A DNA stretch of 64,000 nucleotides, taken from Mangifera indica. Its lineage: Eukaryota; Streptophyta; Magnoliopsida; Sapindales; Anacardiaceae. This document shows, piece after piece, positions 24,410 through 42,005 of this stretch (positions are counted from its first letter, which is position 1; every line of letters starts with the position of its first letter). Position numbers and translations under genes: made by a program. The notes under the pieces are model-generated. The model was given only the letters and a program-made list of their open reading frames with translations, was not told the origin of the DNA and made no database searches. The stretch is taken from contig NC_058153.1 in NCBI RefSeq assembly GCF_011075055.1, positions 2,170,001 to 2,234,000 of the forward strand. The letters run 5' to 3'.

Positions 24410-26648
24410 ATGGCGTCTCTTACCTCAATTTCTCAGTCCCAATCATTTATAATCAAACCCCACCTGACAATCACCAACACCAACTCCATACCTGGTTTTT
24501 TTGGTTTCAGGTTCCAGCCACTTCAGTTTCAATCTTACAAAATTACTAGAATGCCTCACAGAAACGGGGTTGGTGTAGTTTCCGCCACAACTGTGGAGAA
24601 GGCCAGAAAGCGTTACCCAGGAGAGGCAAAGGGGTTTGTTGAGGAGATGAGGTTTGTGGCAATGAAATTGCATACCAGAGAGCAGGCTAAAGAAGGGGAG
24701 AAGGAGGTCAAGGAGCCTGAGGAGCGTACTGTAACTAAATGGGAGCCTTCTGTTGATGGATACCTCAGGTTTCTTGTTGATAGCAAGTTGGTTTATGATA
24801 CTCTTGAAGAGATCATTCAAGAAGCCCCCTTTCCAATTTGTGAGTTTTTTTCTTCTTAAAAATAGGTTTTGCATATGGTTGGGATGGTTTACAGTTGTGT
24901 TTGGTAGCGTTATTGTCTCCAAGTTTTTGTTAAGGTTGTTTTATCATTAGGAATTTCGGAACGTGCTTAAGGGAAATTAGTACTTGTCTTTTCTCTATCA
25001 AGAGTTGGTTTGATTTCGTTTTGCTTTTATGTTGGATCGGAAATCTGCTTGATATTAGATTCTGTACTTTTGGTTTTAATGTAAGAAGTGGACTATTCTG
25101 TTCTATTGGATTGTAGACCCCTCTAAAAAAAATAGTTAATGCCTTTTCCTCAACTCTTACTACTTGAGAAAACGGAGGATTACAGGATTATTTTTAATTC
25201 TAACGTTCTTTTTTTTCCCTCTTTATTGTTTGAGTTATCCATCTTGGATCCATTTCTGTAACTTCTATCAGTTTTAGAAATCATTAAGAATATTTTTTCA
25301 TTGTCTACTTTGTAGCAGGTTTCATGCAAAGCATTCTATTTTTTCCCCCTTAAATTCGAATGGGTTTACTGAATCCTTATTGACCTCAATGTGGATGGTC
25401 TAGTTTTCAGGAAAGCCTTTATTCTGAGATGGCAATGAATGTAGTAGTATTAAACAAAGTGTGATTAACAATGGAGGAAATTTATTTATTTTGCTTGTTC
25501 TAGTGGTTCAGTCCTTGAACTGAAGTAGAGTTTGATGTGTAACTGCTAGATCTTGGTGGTTTATATTTTAGTTTAGCATGTGCAGTGCTAATTATGAACT
25601 ATATTTTGCTAAAATTTTATTAAGGCTTCTTAATTCGTATCTGCTCTCTGCCTCTTCTCCTTGGTAAAGAAAAGAGAGGTAAACTGGGGGTGTTGAACAT
25701 GATGACAGATTGTTTACTTTTTTTGTGTAATATTTCATACCCTACCTAATTTATTATTTGCTACATTACTATAATTTAGATGCTGAATTCAGAAACACGG
25801 GATTGGAAAGGTCTGAAAAATTGGCTAAAGATTTGGAGTGGTTCAAAGAGCAGGGTTATACCATTCCAGAGCCTTGTTCTCCTGGTGTTACCTATGCAAA
25901 GTATCTTAAGGAATTGTCGGAGAAGGATCCTCAAGCTTTTATTTGCCACTTCTACAATATATATTTTGCTCACTCTGCTGGTGGTCGAATGATTGGGAAA
26001 AAGGTGTTAGCTTTAAAATGTGTCTTTTCTATTATTCATGTATAATAAGAAAGTAAACTATGGATTTCCAATATATTGAGCTTCTTGTTCTTTATCTACA
26101 AAGTGGATATGTATCTCACATGAAAACAGTTTTGCACATTCTGTGTTAGACATGACGCCTTGAACTTTCCCTGCTTTCTGCTTAGCTCAACTTGTATAAT
26201 TGTTATAGATTCCTTGGCATGCTGCTGGGTTAGGTATCATTTTTTATCTTTGTTGACGAGGCATCTTCTGTTATTCCTTTTCTTTCTATACTAGGTTGCT
26301 GAAAAGATACTTGATAACAAGGAATTGGAGTTCTATAAATGGGATGGTGAACTTTCCCAACTTCTGCAGAATGTAAGAGACAAGCTGAATAAAGTTGCAG
26401 GAGTAAGTTGCTATTCTATTGCAAATTCTGCCAACATGTCTTAGTTGTATAATTTTTCCATATTAGTAGTTAAATTTGATAAAACAGATGTATGGATTTT
26501 TTTGCTTATCAGCATAGTGAATTTAATACATGTATTTTTATTTGGGATTACTCAGAGCTGGACCAGAGAGGAGAAGAACCATTGTCTGGATGAAACGGAA
26601 AAATCATTCAAGCATTCAGGGGAGATCCTTCGTCTAATATTATCATGA
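24410..26648 (+). CDS. HO1: plastid heme oxygenase (HO1/HY1)
   Basis: Exons 24410-24839, 25780-26003, 26295-26402 and 26556-26648 join in frame to give 284 aa, close to Arabidopsis HO1 (282). The first 55 residues or so are Ser/Thr- and Phe-rich, fitting a plastid transit peptide. The catalytic domain shows [19 protein letters not shown] with the proximal heme ligand His at residue 88. It continues through [27 protein letters not shown] with [11 protein letters not shown], and ends [17 protein letters not shown] then GEILRLILS. The enzyme cleaves heme to biliverdin IXalpha with ferredoxin as reductant, the first step to the phytochrome chromophore. The proximal-loop [12 protein letters not shown] has Tyr where Arabidopsis has Asn. 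It lies next to SPX2, as At2g26670 does in Arabidopsis. Confidence 0.96.
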
Positions 26649-27814
26649 TAAGGATGAATGCTTTGCAATCTTTGTGACCTTGTATAAGGAATGGCGCAAG
26701 CCGCAACAGTCTTGTTGATATCGAAAACCCTTTTATTTTTTTCTTGTAACTTGATGAAACATTTATTCACTACAGTTGTGCATAATTTGAAGTCTTATTC
26801 AAGATATAATCCAATCTAGGAACTTTGGTTTAACTATTTTTGTCTGGGTATAAAGCTTTTCACAGTGTTTTGTATCATTCTATGTGGATGGTTGATCTGC
26901 AGAAAGGCCATGCAACCTGAGACTAGATTTTTGTTTGATGGAGATTACTCTCCATTTAGCCTTCGAACATTCTTATAAGCAGAAGTCAGATAATGCTGAG
27001 TTTGATGGTTCATGAAGGTGTTGTTCAGTGGTGACTTTTCAAACTTAAATAAAGATTTCTGAACTTTGCTATGTCACACTGTTGAAGCAGATGCATGATG
27101 ACTATTAGCAGCTTCCTTGAGTGGTTGGTCGCCCTTCTCATATGGAAAATTTTCAGTGTGCTGCAAAAATAAACAAGTTATATTTCTATGATCACTTCCA
27201 CAGATTTGGTTGACTCAGAACCCTATACAAATTTACTCTTGGATTTTTACTTTATGTTTCAATCTTATCTGTTTTTACAATTTAGAGAAGAGTGATATAT
27301 CAAGGGCAGTGGCAAAGCTCAATTCAACTACTTGGAATATATATTATTGTTTTATGTTACTGGAAATTGAGTTACTGGTATTAGTCCTCCATAGCCTTTT
27401 GACATTGTCGGCCATTTAGCTTCAATTGCTTGCCCCAGTTGCTCTCTCCAGGGTCCTTCACGCAGCACTCAGATTTTAGGATACCCAAATAAATGATGTT
27501 CACAGTTAAAAGTTTGAAATTATAGAAAGTGTGGCGTCAGTTTCTGAATGTAATGGCTAATTTATTAGTCAAAAAGAGATGAAAGTTGTCATTTTCAATC
27601 CTACTATTATGTTCCTTAAGTGAAAAGATGGGCAGATCAAATGAATCATCTTAACATTCAGTGAATAAAATGATAATGGGGACCTGGGTGTCTTCTGGAG
27701 ATGGCTTTTACTGTTAAACAAAAGACTTTTACTTTTACATTTGGTAGTTGGTACTTCAATTTAAAACAATTAATTTGTCAAATTCTATCTTAGTTTCTCA
27801 TTGGTGATTTGAGG
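26649..27814. other. HO1 3' flank and intergenic
   Basis: No gene is supported. The first 200-300 bases are probably 3' UTR. Short open frames near 27.2-27.4 kb show no motif. Confidence 0.4.
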
Positions 27815-28127
27815 TAGGGCTAGATTCGTGCTGAGCCGAGCTCGGGCTCGGCTCGGTTTTTTTATGGCCGGCTCGAGCTCGACTCGGCTCGAGTTCAGCT
27901 CGTTTTTGGCTCGGCTCGTTTTTCATATCAAAACGGCACCGTTTTGTATATATATATATATGGATCAAAACGATGTCGTTTTGTATAAAAAATTAAAAAA
28001 AAAAATTACCGAGCCAACCCGAGCCAGCTCGAGCTCGATCTAGCCGAGCAGAGCCCGGCTCGTTTCGGGCTCGAACCGAGCCGAGCCGAGCTCGAGCTCG
28101 AGCTGGCTCGGCTCGAATTCAGCCCTA
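27815..28127. mobile_element. hAT-like MITE with perfect 8-bp duplication
   Basis: It begins TAGGGCTAG and ends CAGCCCTA, with flanking ATTTGAGG at 27807-27814 and 28128-28135. Arms are made of GAGCCGAGCTCG-type sequence. The centre has AAAACGGCACCGTTTT and AAAACGATGTCGTTTT palindromes plus a TATATA run. It is the same family as 22.72 and 62.16 kb. Confidence 0.9.
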
Positions 28128-28569
28128 ATTTGAGGTGGATAATTAATGTTTTTATATGATTTATAAAATAAGAGTATCACAAATTTGCCATGTATGCAGG
28201 TTTGATCACTATCTGCGACTATATATTTTTGTTTGGGGATGGTAACTTGACCTTAAAGTAGGGTCTCCGTCCCACCCTGTCTTGTACGGAGAGGGGATCT
28301 CATCAACTCAGAGTTCAGATTAAGCTGAACGCACAAAGAACTTCACTTACACCATCAATAGAGAAAATAGGTAAACAAATACATCAACACTTAAAAATTT
28401 TGGTAATCCTGGTTGATTTGGAAATTCCACTACACAAAAATGGCACAAGACTTTCTTCATACATCAGGAAATGTCCTATGAAGTATCATGTTACTGCCAT
28501 TTAAAGTACAAACATAACAAAAACTAATTTAACACAGAGCTTGGCAGGCAGGCACAATCTTACTGCCTC

Positions 28570-31262
28570 TTATTCATCAATCGTGCTCATGAATCCACCA
28601 ATAAACCCAGCTCCATTACAGTTCCCACACAAAATCTCTCTTTTCCCTCTGCAACATTGTGTATTTAACAATATTAAATGCTTGTCAAATCCAAAATAAA
28701 AAAAGAGTACTCTCTAAACAAGGGAGCTACACAGAAGCACACTTCTTATCATAAAATTAGGAAAAGAAGATTGACAAAAGCAATTATATAGCTTCATATG
28801 ATAATTGATAACTGAGAATAATTTGTTGCAGGATTGACCAGTGCCTCATGATAACTGATAACTTCACATTCTGTTTGTATGTTTCAACCATCTTACCATA
28901 TTTTGGAAGGGACTGTTATCAGTGCAATTAAAGTAGGCACCATCATGACCCAAATAAATGCATGCATGAAAAGGGATATATGGCCAAACTCCTCTATATG
29001 GTCTAGAATGGCATGGTGACAAAGAAAATAATAAAAATTGCAGATAATTGAAAAGTGGTAAATCCATGTTTTTGCAACTTTGAAACTAGGATTTGTAACA
29101 ACAAAGACTTGCCATATCTAGACAACTTTCTACGTAAAAACTATCTGTCTAGAAAACCAGAGAGATATCCCAAAATTTTGAAGTCTAAGAAGGAAAAATA
29201 AAAGAGAAGAGGGTTGGAAGATGCAAACACTCAGGAGCTTAATTTCTTTAATGGTATTGTGAAACTATTATAATGAGAACCTGAAGAATGACGAATTAAG
29301 AAAGAAAAAACACAGTTTACATGTGTACCTGCAAAGCCAACATGATGCACCGGCTTTAAACTGTCCATTGAAATGATCTACAGAATTAACTCCAGTACCT
29401 TTGCATTGAGAACATTGTTTGGCACCTGATAGCAGGAAGATAACATGGTCAATGAGCTATAATTGTATAAGTTATAACCATATAGTGGTGAAAATTTAAG
29501 AAAATAAACAAGAAATGAAATAAAGAAATTTAAAGTCCAAGAACCTGAAAATGATACTTGGCAAAAGACTAGTGTATAGTAACAATATAAGGACCTTTTA
29601 CAAGAACTCAAAGCAATTCTAAAAGGAATTTAAAACCACCAGCACAAGGATGAGAACAACTGCACTTCCAAATCAGTGATCTATACCCAAGGATCACTTT
29701 TGAGGAAAGAAAAACAAATACTTTAACACTCCACAGGGAGATATCACAGGGAGTGGGAGAAAAGGATAACTTTATAGCCCAGATGCCATATACAATCATT
29801 ACTAAGTAAATTGAATATATATTTCTAGTCTTTTACTGAATCTTTCCAACATGAAGAATTGAAATTATGTACCATTCCACAGGCAGAAAATAAACATCAA
29901 GGAGAAACAGAAAAAAGAAAAGAAAAGAAAAAATAGAACAATATCATTAAATGCTTATTTATATCAGAAACTATTTCAGGCTCATAAAACATGATCAAAC
30001 TACCGAGAATATCAACAAAGCATCTAGTCTCAAACATCAAGATAACACCAAAGTGGTAATTGACAAGCAAAACTATCCTTACCATTTCCATCACAATCAG
30101 CACAGAGTATGCTCTTTGGTTTGGCACCTTGATCATTATTTGTAGCCTGTGGAACCAAAATGAAAGAGAACTTTCAGTCAAATAATTATAAAGGAAGACA
30201 ACTGAAGTTTCAGATGAGTATAATCCAACTCAACTATAACACATATTACCTTTTGCAGTGATACATTGGATGGGTATATAATTTTGCTACCCATTTTTTC
30301 TGGATCTACATTGATGTCATTGGAAACCAAATATTATTATGAAGTTTCAGTCTATAATTATTGTCCTTGCTAGTATTTTTGCTCTTCCAACTATAATGAA
30401 ACCATTCCTCCATGCCGTATCAAATTATTAGTCAACTGCTTACCACCTCTCATCATCTCACGAAGATGTTAAACACAAAGTGCATTAATTTGCAATTCAG
30501 GCTTAGATTTCATTACCACCTGAATATATTAAATTCTACTATGATTTTTGGTGTCGCATACACAGTGAATAGTTGCCTCTAGCTTCCCTTCCCGACAAAT
30601 TATTTATTCTGCCATATTAGTACGGGCAACATTCTTGCAATTCCAATCCTAGAACAGAGATGGGTTTTTAAGCTTTCTGTACGGCCATCAACCCTTGTTA
30701 CCAATTTTCTTGCATTCAATAAGTTTAACAAAAGATTAAATAACCGTTATGTAATGCACCATTCAACTTAACCTGGGGATTTCAATCTACCTTTTGGCTG
30801 TCCTAATTGGCAATTACGAAAATAGGTTGAGCCAATTAGAAACATGGCTGTAAAATCAAACCTAAACTTATTTGTCAGTGAATTCAAGTTCAACAAAGGG
30901 CAGCAAGCTGATGTTGGCTCAAATGTATAAATGAAACAACTTCTAATAAATAAGACAACAAATTCTTTACCTTAACCTCCAAAGATCGAATTTTGGCAGC
31001 TCTTGAGTTCTGAAACACTTCATTCACCCTGATAGATTTTCGAGCAACTGAATTATCGATACCTACTCCTAACCCAAAATACAAAAAGTAGGAATAATTT
31101 TTTAAAGAACATATAATCAAGTAAAACAAAAAAATAAAATAAAAGCATTTAATTTGAAAAAAATTCATATCCAAATACATGCATATGCATTTGCATCTCC
31201 TTACCTAGCTTGTTTGGAGACTGGAAGCAACAAACGGGGGTGAAGCAAAGGGAGTTTGCCAT
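28570..31262 (-). CDS. BSD2: BSD2-type DnaJ zinc-finger chaperone for Rubisco
   Basis: Five small exons (31262-31205, 31068-30971, 30146-30083, 29425-29329, 28648-28570) join in frame to give 131 aa. Residues 1 to about 55 form a plausible plastid transit peptide starting MANSLCFTPVCCF. The mature part holds four zinc-binding clusters of the DnaJ central type: CADCDGNG, CSQCKGTG, CWLCRGKR and CGNCNGAG; the third lacks the final glycine, as in this family. There is no J-domain. It ends GFIGGFMSTIDE. BSD2 is a stromal chaperone that holds Rubisco large-subunit octamers until small subunits bind. The size and the GVNSVDHFNG linker agree with BSD2. It is head-to-head with the gene at 31526. Confidence 0.9.
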
Positions 31263-31525
31263 TCTTGAAAGAGTTTTGTTGCTTCTTTGTATGTGAGGAA
31301 GTGAAAGAGTTCTGCTTTATGTTTCAGTGTTGGCGGTAACGAAGTAAGGCTACCTCACCCTCTAGTCTCTACAGTACAGAGAGACAGGACAAAATTTCTC
31401 GTCGAATTACTTAAATAGCCTTTGCTAAGATCCGAAGTCGTTTATTAGTTCAAGGATGTCGTTTTGAACTGATAGCACAAGAGTATATCCGTCAATTAAC
31501 ACCACATTATCACGAAAAACAGAAA
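31263..31525. promoter_or_regulatory. shared bidirectional promoter, 263 bp
   Basis: Only 263 bases separate the start codons of the BSD2 gene (minus) and the DUF3119 gene (plus), both predicted plastid proteins. No TATA box at a clear position is seen on either side. Part of this interval must be 5' UTR for both genes, so the core promoter is very compact. Confidence 0.75.
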
Positions 31526-34202
31526 ATGGCTTCTGCTCTCTTTTCAGCTCCTATCCTCCTTCCTTCACAGAGTAAGCATTAAAGCTTTTTCTTATTCTGT
31601 TTTGTTTTTGTAACTTTTCCGGCGCTTTCTCAATTATATTTCTTATAGATTTGGTTGCATTCTTGGTAATTTAATTGAGACAAATAGTTAAGGAACAATT
31701 GCATCAAAATTGTTCATCTCTTAACAATGGTGTCTATTATCAAGGTGAAGTTGTATGGGATTGATAATGTGTTAATGAACAGGAAGGGAAAGGCGGCTAT
31801 ATGCGAGGAGTCGCAGTAGCTCATTTTATGGGAAAGTGGTATATAATCAAAGTTTTTTGAGAAGAGAAATTGGTAGCATCCGTGGAGGCAGCTTTGTGAT
31901 CGCCTCTGTGGTTTATAATGCTTCACCCTTTTGCTTATACATTTCTTTAATTGTTATTTTTTAACTGTTAATAGTCTTATTTGTTCCAATTTTCAGTAAG
32001 TTACATCAAATTGAACTAAGAATATTTTTTTATTAGATTGATTTTATAAGCTTACTTTCGGGTACTTGAAAAAATTGATCAACGAGTTTCAATATTGGGT
32101 CAATCTTTATTCTGTCTATATATTGTTCTTAATTGTTATTTGCATGTTGGCGGCTGGGAAGAAAGGTCAAGAACAGAGAGACTGTGATTCCTGAACCTGA
32201 TTATCGAATTCCAAGTGTATTACTTGGTGGGTAACAGTGGCTTTTTTTTTGCCTACTTTACGGCTTACAGCCCCTTATAGAGATGTCGCTAACTAGTTAC
32301 TGGGATCTATCTAGAGAGTTTGTGAATATCTGAGAGTCCAAGGCAACTTTTATTTTTGTCCATAATTTATATTTTTCTTCAAGGCTGAGTAGCATCAAAA
32401 TTATAACGGTAATTCATGAATATCTTCAATATTGACGCATACACTTGATGATTTAGACGGTGCAGTAGCTACTACCGCTGCCAAGCTTATGTGTTCCAGT
32501 GCGTTCAAGCAAGTCTTACATTTTCAATGTATCAGAATAAAATTCTGATTTGTACATAGTGAGCCAAATCTGAGAGACAACTGATTTATGTGTTATTTCT
32601 ATGTCAAATAAAGCTCAGCTTACTTGTGATTGACCCAGTGTCAGTGGTTAGACTATGATGTCCATGTACCTTGATCATTGTTCATTAAAGATTGTATTTA
32701 TGCTGTAAATTTTGATATACATGGTGTATCATGTTAACTGAAACAGGTCTAGCTAGCGGATTAGCTTATACTGGTAATTTATTACCTGCTGCGCCTGTTG
32801 GTCTCCTTGGATTATTGCTGCTTTTCCAGGTAACTATTAGTGGAAATAGACAGTTAAAAAGCAGACATTCAAAAAATCTAAACTTGAAATTGTCATCTTC
32901 GGTAATCATGTCAACTATCTGTGATCTCATCAATTGATACATATTAACTTGTAAGAATTATCTAGTTGAGATCTTCCCACTGATGAAGAAGTATGCATTC
33001 AAATGTTGTGTTCATGAATTACTTTGTTTAATAAATTACCTATCCTCTTTTTGCATGTTTTTCATTTTTTTTTAAATCTATTGTACTTTTTTCTTCTTTA
33101 ATTGAATCTAGCTAACACTTGCTCCCTCCTTTCAGACTACGCGAGTGAGATTTGTCTTTGATGATGAGGCTCTGGTTAGTTCACTCAGTTTTCCAACATT
33201 GGATTTGTGCATTAAATTAGATGGACTAATCTTTTAAACAAAGTTTTTGATGAATGAATCTTAGGTGATAGTTTCTACCAGCTTGAGTGTTTGTGTTTAA
33301 TCTATATAAGTGTATTCTTATCCTCTTTCCCTTTTTTTCTACTTGTTTGTGCATTGGACACAAGATACAGTATCAGTTCAGAATAATCAATAGTGATATT
33401 CAAGAGAAGTGTTTGATTATATGCACATACATGTGTCTGTGAGGGATATATAGAGAACCAGATTAATTAATCTTCGTTGAATTTTTTTGTTTTTGTATTT
33501 ATCTTATTTTCCTGCATATTCAGCTATCCTCCAAAAATGTTTTACTTTATATGATGTTCATGGTTATAGGAAGTCAAAGTAGGGGAGCAGCTTGATGATT
33601 CAGGTGAAAATGTCTTTGTAGGGGGAAAAAACCGTTGGAAGTAAGTGTTCTTGATCTCTCAACCTACTTCTGAAAAATGAATGCAATTTATCAAGTTATT
33701 TTTCTTCAGATACTCAACATTTGTGAATTGGGAGCTTTGGTGGCCAAATTTCCCCATTCTGGTGTATTTTAAGGAAATACAAACAAAGCCGGAAGGACAA
33801 GTTCACTTCTTCCCAGTAATTTTTGTAAGTGCACAAGTAGATGCAAAATTGGATACATAATTGATTTTCTGATTCTGAAGTATCTACCTTGCTTCTGCAT
33901 GTAGAAGTTAAGCTGGTCTAACCTGTAAAATGGGCCTGGCAGCTTAGCAGGCAGGGTGACTAAAAACTTGAAATTTTATCTGAATTTTGAATATAATTTC
34001 TCAAAAATTAAGTTAAAAACTTAGATGTATAGAGTTTGGTTATTATCTTACTAGGGTAATGTAATGAACTCACAGTGCTGATAATTCGGCAATGCAATGC
34101 TTGATTTGTGCTGTTTTTCAATGTAAAAAATAGAATGGCAAGCAACTATACGATGTTATGGTGGAGAGAGCCGGCCCTTCACAAACTAGTGGACCAAAAT
34201 AA
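31526..34202 (+). CDS. plastid membrane protein, DUF3119-like
   Basis: Eight exons (31526-31572, 31787-31910, 32166-32226, 32747-32829, 33136-33174, 33570-33640, 33710-33824, 34134-34202) sum to 609 bases, 202 aa, with a continuous frame. The N-terminus is basic and Ser-rich (RRLYARSRSSSFYGK), fitting a transit peptide. Then come PDYRIPSVLLGLASGLAYTG and LLPAAPVGLLGLLLLFQ, one or two membrane segments. A soluble part follows with RVRFVFDDEALEVKVGEQL, GGKNRWKYSTFVNWELWWP and HFFPVIFNGKQLYDVMVERA. I recognise this as the cyanobacteria-to-plant DUF3119 family, function unknown. Exons 3-8 are firm; the exon 1/2 and 2/3 junctions are the best frame-keeping choice but less certain. Confidence 0.8.
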
Positions 34203-35214
34203 TCTTAGTCTGGGCTATCACTGCAAGGGCACAAACATCAAATTATTAGGTATGACACTTCCGTTTGCATCTTACAGTCATTATTTTTTGGGTAGCTAAT
34301 ATCAGCATTAAATTTCAAAAAAGTCTGCATTTTGTCGTTCATTTATGTAATTTCTCTTGCAGGATCTGAAATGCCTTGCTTCTCTTTGAAACTACATATG
34401 TTTTACTGCATCTGGACACTGAAACAGTAGGGTCAATCAATAAAATAAGATCAGGTACAATTGTTATGGTCAGTTACGTAAAGTGTCTATGATTTACAAA
34501 AAAATCAAATCTGTAAATACGCTGAGATTTGTAGGTGTTGTAAAAACATTTCCTCGTCTGCACTTAATTATGTAATTTATTCATGTAATACAAATTTATG
34601 GTGCCAACCTGGTTACTGTGTTCGAAATTCGGACTTGTGAGCTTTCAGAAAGTAAACTGAAGAAAAGAAAATAAGTTTTAATCTTCTATGATAGAAAATC
34701 CCAGCAGTCTAGGACTATTTTGAATTCAGAAACTTCTTCCTGTTTGAGATTTCTAATCAAGCTTCAAATATACCTGTATATCTGTATACATTATTACCAC
34801 TCTAAACCATTCAGAAAAATAGATTGGAATAAAAATAACAGTTTCAATGAAATGGGAAACTGGAATCTAGATGAAAAAAATCACAAAGTAATTGTTGATT
34901 TATAAATTATTGTTGCACACTAAAAAAGTTCAATGAAACAGTATGTGTATGGCTATCCAAGTAGAACATAAAGATGCTCAGAAATAGACATCCAGCAGGA
35001 CCATGGATCAAAATTTTAACCAGAATGCCAGGTCAACAGTGTTGGATCTAATCCTAAATTATGAACTCCTAGTCTCCTAAAGCAGGTGGCTGCTCTGAGC
35101 AGTTAAGCAGCTGCCATGTGAAGCTCAGACCATGTTATCATGTGTGTCACAAATCCGTAAAATAGTGGTGTCAGCAAGACCTTTTACTGTAAGCAAGAAT
35201 CCAATTGCTGTTCA
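34203..35214. other. intergenic and 3' UTR
   Basis: No gene is supported; the first few hundred bases are likely 3' UTR of the DUF3119-like gene. Open frames near 34.7 kb have no motif. Confidence 0.4.
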
Positions 35215-35590
35215 TCAGCCAAGTGAAGACATGCTAATCAGAAGTGCTGTATGAAGGAAATCACTAATTTCTTTGGCACTGCTGTTGCTGGCCTGCAACA
35301 AACGCTCATCTTCCTCATAAATTAGGTAGGAGGCTTCACCCTTCTTTCTTGATATTAAAAATATGGCTACATGATATTCCCAGCTCCAAACATCAATTTT
35401 CAAAAGCAGAACAGGTTTCGACTCTGGGATCACTTCATGAAGAGGAATGTAGCCTACTTACAGTGCAATTTCTTCATTGGAGTTCTTCAAGAGGAAGGGA
35501 TACCTCACACTTCAAGATTGCCTATGAAAATTGAACACTTCTCCCACAAGTCAACAAATAGCCCATAACAACTGTTGATCTAATCTAAAT
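35215..35590 (-). pseudogene. possible decayed coding segment, unknown family
   Basis: On the minus strand a 72-codon open frame (35433-35215) contains LLLKIDVWSWEYHVAIFLI and SYLIYEEDERLLQASNSSA. Its composition looks like real protein rather than random AT-rich translation. Upstream in the same direction, another frame reads RYPFLLKNSNEEIAL before stops. I do not recognise the family. It may be an exon of a broken gene. Confidence 0.3.
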
Positions 35591-36144
35591 TCGTCAATGT
35601 GATTGAAGACTACTCCCCATTATCTGTTATATTCTAAAATTAAAAATTTTAGGAAAAACTCTTGAATTTAAATTTTTGTCACATTTATAAAACTTTTTAA
35701 TTAATTATTTAAAAAAAAAAAAAACACTTGTGGTATCTATTTCAAGGAAAGAAACATTCTATTCCACTTGCTCTCCACTAGGCATAGCCCCGTTAAGATG
35801 GGTCCTTGCCTCCTTGGGATAATTCTTCAAGAAAGCTATACTGCAACTGGCTTCAAAGCTCTCTCCCTCGTCACCAATGGAGCCAAATTTTGGTAGAAGG
35901 GTTCCCCAAATCGACAAAATTTTGGACTCTTACTGTTGGAAGAAATGCCAAAGACATAAGATTATATTACCGTTGTATTGTTCCAACCTAACATTGTCAC
36001 TGTATCACGTGCCCGTCACTTTGTTATTTTTATTCCAAATCATCTAATGCATTAGATGTATACAGTGGCAGACCCAACGAACATCGGTGGTCAGTTGATT
36101 CCCTTGAATTTGAAAAATAATCAGGTTAGAAATATAAAAAATAT

Positions 36145-36330
36145 TATTATAAAAATAATGTTATATGTGCATACTTATTTTTTAATAAATAAATAAATAT
36201 ATAAATGATGTATCATTATATGATTGGATGATATTTTATTTTTAATTCTAAATTAACTAATTACTTAATGACATATATCAAATGTATATCTATTTATGTA
36301 TCCAAAATAAGTATATATAGTTTTATTATG
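36145..36330. mobile_element. AT-rich short hairpin MITE
   Basis: The arms (ATGTGCATACTTATTTTTTA / CCAAAATAAGTATATATAG) and the central GATTGGATGATATTTTATTT, with its inverse CTAATTACTTAATGACATAT, match the family layout. Confidence 0.5.
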
Positions 36331-36362
36331 ATTATAATTCTTATAACTTTCATAATTTTACT

Positions 36363-36976
36363 GGCCAAATGACTTATTCCCACCCAAGTTAAGTGTAATT
36401 CTGAACTCTCGTCCACAAAATTTCAAAATTCTAAAAACTCATATGTCATCTAATTTCTGTTAAAATTCTCAATTAGAGTTAAGGTAAAATTGTTATTTAA
36501 CAATATTAAGTTTTTAGATGTTTTGGTCTGAGGGCAACGTTGTTGTTCAAACAAAGATGATTCATCTGAACAACACCTTCGTTGTCCAAATGAAGAGTTT
36601 CATTTGGATTCTACAAATTCAGACGTTGTTCATCGGGGAGAGAGCTTTGAACGGAGAGAAAGCGTCAAAAATAGTAACATGGTATGAGAGGGAGAGAGAG
36701 TAATCATCGTTCGTTAGAAAATTGCTAGAGAAATATAAAACCTTATAAAGAAAATATAACTTTTCAAAACTTAATATTAGAAAAATTATTAGTTTTTCAA
36801 ATCAATAAAAGAAAATGATATAAACTTTTTCTTTTTTAAATATTACTATTAAATAATGATTTTACCTTTAATTATTTTAACAAAAATTAAATAATAGATA
36901 GATATTTAAATTTTTAAAACTTTACATAAGAATTTGCGAATACACTAAACCCTGGGTGAAAATAAAACTTTTGGAC
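36363..36976. mobile_element. GGCCAAAA-family hairpin MITE, copy 5
   Basis: Left end GGCCAAATGACTTATTCCC then ACCCAAG; right end CCTGGGTGAAAATAAAACTTTTGGAC. Flanks AATTTTACT and AAATTTATT agree at 7 of 9. The centre has ACGTTGTTGTTCAAAC/GTTGTTCAT-type pairing. It ends about 435 bp before the first reductase gene. Confidence 0.6.
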
Positions 36977-37411
36977 AAATTTATTATTTATGATAGTACC
37001 GTTACAACAACATGAAAGCGACTATTGCCTGCGTATTGAAAACGTCTTCTTTGTTTTCATTATTTATTTAAATGATGTAGCAAAGTTGTCATCAGCATAT
37101 CGTAGCTTTACAGCGCCTCTTAAACATTGATTCCATTTTGTCATGTTTTTCACAGCTTAGCTTCGGCAGGTGCAGTATCAACTACCTTCCATTTTAAAAT
37201 TAACATTCTAGAAAATACAGTCCCTTTATCTTTGTAAATTGCCAGGTCGTTTTCTGTGTAGAGGATAGGACAACGACACCCTCACGAGTCTTTATCACCA
37301 TCTGATTTGCTTGTAAGTAGTACTTCATTAATCTCAACTTCTTCTTCTTTGTAAAATCCAAACCACCCAGAGGTCGGACGGCAAGAGCCACAGGGGATTC
37401 AGAAGCTTGCA

Positions 37412-39960
<2,549 letters not shown>

Positions 39961-40142
39961 TCCTAAGACTTCAGTAATAGTGTTAGAGGTTGGATTCATT
40001 ATGGGTCAAGTCCAACAAGATTTAATTTGAGATGATGAGTCTCATTAATGGAATTGAAGGGCCCATGGGTGTGGTCCAAGGCTTAGTGACTTGTCAAAAC
40101 GTTCTAATCCAGATGGGAGTGCGAGTGAGCAGCGAGTATGAC

Positions 40143-42005
<1,863 letters not shown>

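Noticed and set aside
27828..28043. 71-codon frame
   Set aside because: It falls wholly inside the MITE at 27815-28127.
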